Shown: in pieces, positions 33,200 through 39,226 of the stretch
How the letters are laid out: every line of letters begins with the position of its first letter
Position numbering within the stretch: position 1 is the stretch's first letter
Source: Acidimicrobiaceae bacterium
GTDB taxonomy: Bacteria; Actinomycetota; Acidimicrobiia; Acidimicrobiales; Aldehydirespiratoraceae
Direction: 5' to 3'
DNA: 39,226 nucleotides
Assembly (NCBI GenBank): GCA_018699415.1
Contig: JABIQM010000090.1
Span: 1 to 39,226, forward strand
Translations under genes and position numbers: made by a program
Notes under the pieces: model-generated
The model's database searches: none
What the model was told of the DNA's origin: nothing
The model's input: the letters and a program-made list of their open reading frames with translations, nothing else

Positions 33200-34011
33200 C
33201 AGCCCTCCTCCCCATGGTTGTCAGAATCGACTTCGTCGAATCCCCCCACCTCGACTGACCGGTTGTCCTCATCTATGAGACCGGTCTGTACCGCGATCGG
33301 GAAGCTCAGGTTGCCCACCAGGATGAGACCGGCGATGCCCGTGGCGAAGCCGCGGCGCAGACTGTTGTAGGCGGGGTTGTTAATGCCGAGTGTCTGGAAC
33401 ATGGACCAGGCACCGTGGTAGATGTGCACTGCGAGAGCGATGTTGGCGACGATGTAGATGACCGCCACCGGCAGAGCGCTCATCGAGTCGTAGACGTTGT
33501 GGTAGACGTCGCCACGAACCCAGTCGTCGCTGAACCAGCCCCATGTCAGGTCAGCCAAGTGATACAGCATGTACAGCAGGATGATCGGGCCGGTCATGCG
33601 CATGGTGCGGCTGGCGAAGTTGGCGGCGACATAGTCGCGCTTGCCGACATAGCCCGAGTCGGCTCGGGCACTGAGCTTGGTCAGAGACACGGCTGCGTGG
33701 ATGTGGGCGGCGAACATGCCGATCAGACCGAGACGCATCATCCAAAGAATGAATGTGCGCGGGACGAGGTGTCCACCGATGTCGCGTAGCGCTTCGGCGT
33801 AGTGATGGATCTGTGACGGACCCTCGTAGAGGTGCATGTTGCCGATCATGTGAATGACAACGAAGCCGAGCAGCCCGATACCCGTGAGGGCCATGACGTA
33901 CTTCTTGCCAACGGCCGTCTGGTAGATATTCAGCGGCCATGGCAGCTGTGGCGGCCGCCGCCGGACCGGCGGGACCGAGTGGTCAGAGCCACTTGAGATG
34001 GTTTGCGCCAT
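33199..34011 (-). CDS. sdhC: Succinate dehydrogenase cytochrome b subunit (class B, single chain)
   Basis: Membrane anchor of 270 residues with five predicted helices. It carries several histidines placed as in di-heme class-B SdhC ([31 protein letters not shown]). It reduces menaquinone by family. There is no sdhD, as expected for this class. The Pro-rich N-terminus (about 1-25) is cytoplasmic and the acidic C-terminus (about 245-270) is also soluble. It is the first gene of the operon, with AAGGA about ten bases upstream and an inverted repeat in its leader. Confidence 0.92.
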   Translation of the reverse strand: MAQTISSGSDHSVPPVRRRPPQLPWPLNIYQTAVGKKYVMALTGIGLLGFVVIHMIGNMHLYEGPSQIHHYAEALRDIGGHLVPRTFILWMMRLGLIGMFAAHIHAAVSLTKLSARADSGYVGKRDYVAANFASRTMRMTGPIILLYMLYHLADLTWGWFSDDWVRGDVYHNVYDSMSALPVAVIYIVANIALAVHIYHGAWSMFQTLGINNPAYNSLRRGFATGIAGLILVGNLSFPIAVQTGLIDEDNRSVEVGGFDEVDSDNHGEEG

Positions 34012-34032
34012 TGCGAAACGATCCTTATCTCG

Positions 34033-34055
34033 TGAGCTGCGTGTTTCTCAGCTCA
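34033..34055 (-). promoter_or_regulatory. Inverted repeat in the sdhC leader
   Basis: TGAGCTG (34033-34039) and CAGCTCA (34049-34055) form a perfect seven-base inverted repeat with a nine-base spacer, 22 bases upstream of the sdhC start. It could be a regulator site, an RNA hairpin in the leader, or the terminator of the upstream GH2-like gene. Confidence 0.4.
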
Positions 34056-34102
34056 TGTTGAACGGGTTTGACGGTACTTGTCAGCAGGTTGTATGGCCTA
34101 GT

Positions 34103-36193
34103 TCAGCCGACCGAAGTGCGATAGGTATTGGCGACAGCAAGATCGGTGGCAACGATCTCGAGATCGAGGCGGAGTTCGCCTGACGTGCCCAATGGCGTGA
34201 ATTCGAGTTCGGCGATGAACTCGCAGTGGTCGCCGGCAACGTCGCCCCCCCATCGAGAACTCTGCGTTGTGCCATCAGGGAACGTGACGGTGGCGCGTAT
34301 CTCGGCGCCAGAAATCGGCTCGCGAAGATCGGACACCACATGGATGGCGACGCGGTGCGCAACATTGGCCCGAAGGACTCGAGGTAGAGGGCCGGCCACA
34401 ATGATCACGGGCTGGCACGCATCGATTAGCGCATCCCAGCCGGGCTTGGATCGGCGCTCGTGGTCGAGCACACCGAACCCTCCGGCGCTCGATTGGTCGG
34501 CGAGATAGTGCAGGCAGAAGCCACCGGTCGGTCGATACTTGAGTCGTCTCAGCGTTTCGATAGTGGTACCGATCACCTCGGCCTGCGCCTGTTGCGTCAG
34601 CCGTGCCCATGTCTGACCGTCGTCGACTGCGGCCGGTGGCACAAGATGATGGAGCGACCCGGCCGGTGCGCCGATTGCGCCGGCGATGGCCTCCCAGTTG
34701 AGCCCCGGCCACCGAGGGCTCGATAGTTCGGGGAGCGAAGGATTGACTGAGGCCGCGCCGAACGCAGTCACAAATCGGCCCATCCGCGGCACGCGGGCGA
34801 GAGCAGGGCCGAGATCGGCGGCCGCTCGATCGTGCCAACCGAACCACAGGTGGCTGGTGGTGCCGTCGAGTTGGGGCAGGTGCGGGGGCACATCGGTGTG
34901 CTTGACCACGGGCCGCGAACCATCGGTGCGTTGCAGCACGCGACGAATTGAGGTGTCGAGGACGGCTCGGTTCCAGGACGGCCGTTGCTGACCGATGACC
35001 GGTGGCGTGGCGAGGCGGAGGGCGGGCTGTCGGCGCGGTTCGTCGTGGGCGCACCACATGGCGATCGATGGGTGATGACCAAGGAGGTCGACGGCCTCGC
35101 GGGCTTGACGGACGGCCTGGCCCCGCACACCGCGAGCCATCATCCCTCGGATTGGAAGGTCTTGCCAGATGAGTAGGCCGAGCTCGTCGGCAGCTTCGTA
35201 GAGCTCGGGTCGAGCAATATGGGCCACGAGTCGTACCAGATCAAGCCCGGCGTCGCGAGCGGCTCGAAGATCGGCGATCACCTCAACCGGAGAGGCATCG
35301 GCAAGACGCGGACGCGTCGGGAGGTGGTTGATGCCCTTGACGAAAAGTCGAGTGTCGTTGACGTGAAACGTCCACTTGTTCATGCGAACGGAGCGAAACC
35401 CGATCCGACGCTCTCGATGGTCATAGACCTCACCGTCGACGTCGAGTTCACAACGAAGGTCGTGCAGAGGCTGGTTGCCAAGCGTATGAGGCCACCACAG
35501 TTCGGGTTCGGGAACGTCGATCGTCCATTCGACTCGGTTCTCGCCAGCTGCGGCGGGGTGGTGGAGCTCTTGGGTGTGGCCCGCGACGGAGGCACGGAGG
35601 GTGACCATGCCGCCTTCCGGGTGATCGAAGACACAGCGGAGGGCTAGATGGGCGCGGGTCGGGTTGGCGTCGACACAGATCGCCCGGAAGTACTTGATGG
35701 CCGATGGACCAGACTCGACGAGCGATACGTTTCGCCAGATACCGCCTGGGTTCATGCCGGCTGCGCCACTCAACTCGGGGTCAAGGATGGCTCCCATGAG
35801 GTCGGTGCGCTCATCGGGATTCCCAAATCGTGGGCAGCTGACGTCGACGGCTAGTAGGTGCTCGTCGCGGTCAGCCATCAGGTCGGTGACCTCAAAGACG
35901 TGAGGCACGAAGTAACCATCGGTGTCGCCGACATAGCCGCCGTTGAGCCAGACATCGCCTTGCTGGGAGATGCCGTCGAAGCGGAGCCAGCGGCGACGCT
36001 CATCATCAGGAACGGGGGCGTGGAATCGGGTGCGATGCAGTACCGCTCGCTCGCTCGCCATTCCTGGGATGTGGGCCCAGTGGCCGGGAACATCGATCTG
36101 GTGCCAACTGCGGTCGTCGAGATCCGGCTCGTGGAAGGTGCGCCGCAGTTCCTCCGACGCAGGTGTTGCTCGCCACGTCCCCGACAGGTCCAT
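34103..36193 (-). CDS. GH2-like protein lacking the catalytic nucleophile
   Basis: Protein of 696 residues with the glycoside hydrolase family 2 layout: N-terminal jelly-roll sugar-binding domain (about 1-160, FDGISQQGDVWLNGGYVG), Ig-like domain (about 165-270, ending GFRSVR), TIM barrel (about 280-590, starting FVKGINHLP), and a C-terminal beta domain. The acid/base Glu385 is kept in HPSIAMWCAHDEP, although the residue before it is Asp instead of Asn. The nucleophile position, normally Glu in a SEFG-type segment, is Ala477 in GRFVTAFGAAS; the codon is GCG, one base from GAG. Retaining hydrolysis should not occur. No signal peptide is seen. It diverges from the MoxR-like gene. It is probably a carbohydrate-binding or regulatory protein, or a recently inactivated enzyme. 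Confidence 0.85.
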   Translation of the reverse strand: MDLSGTWRATPASEELRRTFHEPDLDDRSWHQIDVPGHWAHIPGMASERAVLHRTRFHAPVPDDERRRWLRFDGISQQGDVWLNGGYVGDTDGYFVPHVFEVTDLMADRDEHLLAVDVSCPRFGNPDERTDLMGAILDPELSGAAGMNPGGIWRNVSLVESGPSAIKYFRAICVDANPTRAHLALRCVFDHPEGGMVTLRASVAGHTQELHHPAAAGENRVEWTIDVPEPELWWPHTLGNQPLHDLRCELDVDGEVYDHRERRIGFRSVRMNKWTFHVNDTRLFVKGINHLPTRPRLADASPVEVIADLRAARDAGLDLVRLVAHIARPELYEAADELGLLIWQDLPIRGMMARGVRGQAVRQAREAVDLLGHHPSIAMWCAHDEPRRQPALRLATPPVIGQQRPSWNRAVLDTSIRRVLQRTDGSRPVVKHTDVPPHLPQLDGTTSHLWFGWHDRAAADLGPALARVPRMGRFVTAFGAASVNPSLPELSSPRWPGLNWEAIAGAIGAPAGSLHHLVPPAAVDDGQTWARLTQQAQAEVIGTTIETLRRLKYRPTGGFCLHYLADQSSAGGFGVLDHERRSKPGWDALIDACQPVIIVAGPLPRVLRANVAHRVAIHVVSDLREPISGAEIRATVTFPDGTTQSSRWGGDVAGDHCEFIAELEFTPLGTSGELRLDLEIVATDLAVANTYRTSVG

Positions 36194-36274
36194 CCGTAAA
36201 CGCTAGCTCTCGCGGTGGCGACGCCACGCTTGGGAGTGCGCTCTTGCCGTCTGGGATGGGCTGGCGGCCGCGTG

Positions 36275-36280
36275 TAGGGT
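36275..36280 (+). promoter_or_regulatory. -10-like hexamer for the MoxR-like gene, possible leaderless start
   Basis: TAGGGT with seven bases before the ATG at 36288 and no ribosome binding site; identical in hexamer and spacing to the pcrA case. Confidence 0.4.
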
Positions 36281-36287
36281 CGCCGCC

Positions 36288-37700
36288 ATGCCGAGACCTG
36301 AGACGCTTAGTGCCCTTCGCGACAGCGGGTGGGAGTCAATCCCGATCCGTGAAGAACTTCGCCGCAACGCAGTCAACAAGATCCGAAACGACGAGCCGAT
36401 GGTTCCGTCGATCCTCGGCTATGAGAACACGGTTAACCCGCAGCTGGAGAACGCGCTTCTTGCCGGGCACGACATTGTTTTCTTGGGTGAACGTGGACAG
36501 GCCAAGACCCGGCTCATTCGCGGTCTGACTGCTCTGCTCGACGAGTGGATGCCTATCGTCGCCGGCTCTGAGATCAACGATGACCCGTATGCGCCAATCT
36601 CTCGTCATGCCCGTGACCTCGTCGCGGAGATGGGTGGAGACACGCCGATCGCGTGGGTCCACCGAGACGATCGCTACAGCGAGAAGCTCGCTACCCCGGA
36701 TACGTCGATTGCTGACCTCATCGGCGAAGTTGACCCGATCCGCGTTGCCGAAGGCCGTTATCTCAGCGATGAACTCACGCTGCATTACGGCCTTGTGCCA
36801 CGCACCAACCGCGGCATCTTCGCGATGAACGAGTTGCCTGATCTCGCCGAGCGAATCCAGGTCGGTCTGCTCAACGTGCTTGAGGAACGAGACGTGCAGA
36901 TCCGTGGACACAAAGTGCGCTTACCGCTCGACGTGATCCTTGTCGCCTCGGCCAATCCTGAGGACTACACCAATCGCGGCCGACTCATCACGCCACTGAA
37001 GGACCGCTTCGGCTCGCAGATCCGCACCCACTACCCACTCGACGTCGATACCGAAGTTGCGATCATCGAGCAGGAGGCCGACTTGTCGGTTAGCGCCGAT
37101 CTGAATCTCACCGTTCCTTCCTTTATGACAGAGATCGTTGCATCGGTCACTCATGCGGCACGGGCCAGCCAGCACATCTCTCAGCGCTCTGGTGTGTCGG
37201 TTCGGTTATCGATTGCGAACGAAGAGATTCTCGTGGCCAACGCGGTGCGCCGTTCGCTTCGATCGGGGTCGTCGCGGGTTGTCCCTCGTGTCGTCGACCT
37301 TGAAGCATTGCCGGCCTCCACCTCCGGTAAGGTCGAGATCGAAAGTTTCGATGAGGGCCGTGACGGTGAGATTCTCGCCGGCCTGATCAGCCAGGCAGTG
37401 CTGTCCGTGTTCAAGGATCTTGTTCCCCCTGACACGCATCGTGCGGTCGTCGATGCCTTCGAAGAGGATCTCGTGGTGGATATTGGCGAAGATGTTACCG
37501 ACGATGCCTACGTCCAACTGCTGAAGCGGATCCCAGCGCTCGAAGCGCCGGTTCAAGCCTTGTTGGTCAGCGAAGACGACGCCGAGTCTCCGGCAATGAT
37601 CGCGAGCGCCTGCGAATTGGTGCTCGAAGGGCTGCACTTGGCCAAGCGCCTCAACAAGGACGCTGCGGCAGGTCGCGCCCAGTTCCGCGGCCGCGGCTGA
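36288..37700 (+). CDS. MoxR/Mg-chelatase-like AAA+ ATPase
   Basis: AAA+ ATPase of 470 residues. Walker A is GERGQAKT at 67-74. The Walker B position reads IFAMNELPDL, with Asn-Glu instead of the usual Asp-Glu, which is normal for this actinobacterial subfamily. The sensor-1-like segment VILVASANPEDYTNRGRLI and the ChlI-like VGLLNVLEERDVQIRG are clear. The C-terminal part (about 270-470) is helical and acidic. Such ATPases usually work with a VWA-domain partner encoded next door; none is in this window, so the partner is presumably elsewhere. Function is unassigned beyond ATP-driven remodelling. Confidence 0.82.
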   Translation: MPRPETLSALRDSGWESIPIREELRRNAVNKIRNDEPMVPSILGYENTVNPQLENALLAGHDIVFLGERGQAKTRLIRGLTALLDEWMPIVAGSEINDDPYAPISRHARDLVAEMGGDTPIAWVHRDDRYSEKLATPDTSIADLIGEVDPIRVAEGRYLSDELTLHYGLVPRTNRGIFAMNELPDLAERIQVGLLNVLEERDVQIRGHKVRLPLDVILVASANPEDYTNRGRLITPLKDRFGSQIRTHYPLDVDTEVAIIEQEADLSVSADLNLTVPSFMTEIVASVTHAARASQHISQRSGVSVRLSIANEEILVANAVRRSLRSGSSRVVPRVVDLEALPASTSGKVEIESFDEGRDGEILAGLISQAVLSVFKDLVPPDTHRAVVDAFEEDLVVDIGEDVTDDAYVQLLKRIPALEAPVQALLVSEDDAESPAMIASACELVLEGLHLAKRLNKDAAAGRAQFRGRG

Positions 37701-37789
37701 GATCGACTTTCGCGGCTTCAGGGGAAGGTCATGCGGGCGTAGTTAGCGCTACTAGTGTTTCAGTCGTAGACCGGACGACCGACGCAGGT

Positions 37790-38116
37790 GTGGCCCCATC
37801 GGACGTCTACGGCACTCACCTGATGGTGCAGTTGAGTGATGTCGAGGATGTCTCGGCGTTGGATGACGCCCGATACGGTCATTCGGGAGTCGTTCTGCTC
37901 CACGAGTCGCATGCCGCGATTTACACCTATGCGGCGCGGCGTTCGCTCTTTTTCGACGTTTGCTCATGCAAGTTGTTTGACGTCCGCTCCGTCGTCCAGA
38001 TCTCTCACGAGACCTTTGGCAACGTCAACATCGCAGAATCCACTGTGCTCGACCGAGGTCACCACTGGGATGCCGATGTCGAAATCGAACTCGGCTGGTG
38101 GCTGGAGTCGCAGTAG
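37790..38116 (+). CDS. Short SpeD-like pyruvoyl-decarboxylase-family protein
   Basis: Protein of 108 residues resembling the AdoMet decarboxylase (SpeD) proenzyme. The self-cleavage pair Glu39-Ser40 lies in LLHESHAAIYTY, matching ISESHLTIHTW. Spacing is kept: Ser32 corresponds to Thermotoga Ser55 and Cys60 to Cys83. Two differences stand out: His68 of the Thermotoga enzyme is Tyr45 here, and about 26 residues between the first strand (GTHLMVQL) and the SGVV strand are missing. No spermidine synthase gene is nearby. It could be a SpeD homologue with another amino-acid substrate, a non-catalytic relative, or a decayed copy. GTG at 37790 is the only in-frame start that keeps the first strand. 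It ends just before a strong terminator. Confidence 0.55.
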   Translation: MAPSDVYGTHLMVQLSDVEDVSALDDARYGHSGVVLLHESHAAIYTYAARRSLFFDVCSCKLFDVRSVVQISHETFGNVNIAESTVLDRGHHWDADVEIELGWWLESQ

Positions 38117-38125
38117 GCGTCGAGA

Positions 38126-38160
38126 CCCTCTGAGCCGACACGTTGGGTCGGCTCAGAGGG
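38126..38160. terminator. Bidirectional intrinsic-type terminator
   Basis: CCCTCTGAGCCGAC (38126-38139) is perfectly complementary to 38147-38160, giving a 14-pair stem with a seven-base loop between the convergent SpeD-like and GH1-like genes. The right arm contains the stop codon of the GH1-like gene. There is no long T-run on either side. Confidence 0.8.
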
Positions 38161-39226
38161 CTGCGAACGTGTGGGCGGCGGTACGGAGCGTCCGGTCGCG
38201 GTGGAGGAGACCTCGCGGGGCGGTGAAGCCCTTCTTCCACTCGTAGCCGTCGATGCCGGCATCGTGGAAATAACCGGCGAGACCGAATTCTTCGCGGGCA
38301 TCTCGTACATGCTCGAGACAGCGAGCGAGTTGGTGGTCTTGCCATGCGTCGTCGTCAGTGGGGACGCCGTGGCCGGCGACGACGAGTCGATGGTCGGGGA
38401 GTGCCTCGTGTGTGCGGTGGATGGCTTCACCAAATTCATCGGGCTCCGGCACGAAGCCGCTGGCGTCACGTCGCCCACCCGTGGGCCAGGCACCCAGGTT
38501 CCCTTCGACATCGACCCCAACCGGATGATCGTGGACGATTCCGACATAGTCCACGCCGGTTACAAACTCTGGCACCTCGATTGCAGCATGGCCATCGACC
38601 TCGAGCATGCCGTTCGCATGGGCGCGGAGCCAGGTGCCCCAGAGCAGGTCGTCCCATCGTCGAGTGGCCTGCCGGGCCTCGGGCGCGATGCGTCCATCCT
38701 CCAAGGCGATCGCATGAAGTGGATCGGCGCGCCACGCAGTCATCACTGGCTGCCGACCTGAGCTCAAAAGCCGCACCGCCTCGTGCGTTGCAAGCACGCT
38801 GGCGGTGACCGCCGTTCGCAACACATCGGGATCGCGCTGACCGGGTGGGCGCGAGCCGAGTCCGTAGCCGCGGAGCGCCCAGCCGATCGGGTCGTCAATG
38901 GGCACGAATCCGTCAGCGAATTCGTCGAGTTCCCCTGCCACGTGATCGACGTACCGAGACCAGAACCGCCCTCTGGCTGAGGCGTCGAGATGTCCGCCCT
39001 CATCTTCGGAGTACCAACCCGGTAATGAAGTGGATTGCAGGGTGAGCCAGTTTCGCAGTCCGACGTCCCGGCCGAATGAGAGGATGTCGCGGTACCGATC
39101 GAGCGCGTCGTTGTCGATGCGGCCGGGTTCGGGTTCGACGCGCGCCCATTCGATTGTGAGTCGCCAGTCAGTGCATCCCAGTGCGGCGTATTGCTGGAGG
39201 TCGTCGCGATAGTCGGTGTGAAGGCC
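38153..39226 (-). CDS. GH1-like protein lacking both catalytic glutamates, 5' end outside window
   Basis: The frame is open from the window edge to the TGA at 38153 (357 residues visible, N-terminus missing). It follows the family 1 beta-glucosidase barrel: DWRLTIEWARVEPEPGRIDNDALDRYRDIL, then WLTLQSTSLPGW, then the acid/base region. That region reads FVPIDDPIGWALRGYGLG where family members have NEP, so the acid/base Glu is Asp. The nucleophile segment, normally TENG, reads VAGHGVPTDDD, so the nucleophile Glu is Gly. The C-terminal GYFHDAGIDGYEWKKGF matches the usual WSLLDNFEW region, itself altered. The frame is intact throughout. Hydrolytic activity is not expected. Confidence 0.82.
   Translation of the reverse strand, partial: GLHTDYRDDLQQYAALGCTDWRLTIEWARVEPEPGRIDNDALDRYRDILSFGRDVGLRNWLTLQSTSLPGWYSEDEGGHLDASARGRFWSRYVDHVAGELDEFADGFVPIDDPIGWALRGYGLGSRPPGQRDPDVLRTAVTASVLATHEAVRLLSSGRQPVMTAWRADPLHAIALEDGRIAPEARQATRRWDDLLWGTWLRAHANGMLEVDGHAAIEVPEFVTGVDYVGIVHDHPVGVDVEGNLGAWPTGGRRDASGFVPEPDEFGEAIHRTHEALPDHRLVVAGHGVPTDDDAWQDHQLARCLEHVRDAREEFGLAGYFHDAGIDGYEWKKGFTAPRGLLHRDRTLRTAAHTFAAL

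Noticed and set aside
1-39226. CRISPR arrays, tRNA or rRNA genes, insertion sequences, prophage
   Set aside because: No regularly spaced repeats, cloverleaf-like stretches, transposase or phage genes were recognised by reading both strands.

Overview
The window looks like a chromosomal segment of a high-GC actinobacterium, most likely of class Acidimicrobiia. That placement is an inference from several traits: a SenX3/RegX3-type two-component pair with a GTTCACC-type PHO box, an actinobacterial-style PcrA/UvrD1, GT87 and PlsC-type enzymes, a three-gene class-B succinate dehydrogenase, many GTG starts, and several -10-like TAnnnT hexamers lying 6-7 nt from start codons, which suggests leaderless mRNAs. 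No tRNA, rRNA, CRISPR array, prophage or insertion sequence was seen. Most genes are housekeeping.

Layout. 1-3.4 kb is phosphate control: a Na+/phosphate cotransporter (cut by the window edge) diverges, across a PHO box, from a PhoU-histidine kinase fusion that overlaps its response regulator. 3.45-5.7 kb is the PcrA helicase. 5.8-9.3 kb is a coupled H-NOX plus GGDEF-EAL pair, a probable nitric-oxide-to-c-di-GMP switch. 9.5-11.2 kb holds an AlaX editing protein, the remains of a methyltransferase gene and a membrane-anchored protein. 11.3-13.4 kb is sucCD. 13.5-15.6 kb is an active amidase lipoprotein followed by a catalytically dead paralogue. 15.6-18.3 kb has a small membrane protein, purH and a PlsC-type acyltransferase. 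18.4-19.6 kb is icd. 19.9-23.5 kb is a heterodimeric ABC exporter. 23.4-25.9 kb is a GT87 glycosyltransferase downstream of, and overlapping, a PAS-PAS-GGDEF cyclase. 26.0-27.0 kb is mdh. 27.1-30.0 kb has an SCP2-domain protein, an unknown protein, a DUF368/PopT transporter and an alpha/beta hydrolase. 30.5-34.0 kb is sdhCAB. 34.1-39.2 kb has a GH2-like protein without its nucleophile, a MoxR-like ATPase, a very short SpeD-like protein, and a GH1-like protein without either catalytic glutamate (cut by the window edge).

Themes. Enzymes for four TCA-cycle steps (sucCD, icd, mdh, sdhCAB) lie within 23 kb but in separate transcription units. icd and mdh are each followed by one copy of the same 35-nt palindromic repeat, and the two copies show a compensatory base-pair change. 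Two nucleotide-second-messenger genes suggest c-di-GMP signalling. Three hydrolase-fold proteins have lost catalytic residues while keeping intact reading frames, so they may be retained pseudoenzymes. The most unusual items are the PhoU-kinase fusion with its PHO box, the miniature SpeD-like protein, the H-NOX/c-di-GMP pair and the amidase/pseudo-amidase pair.
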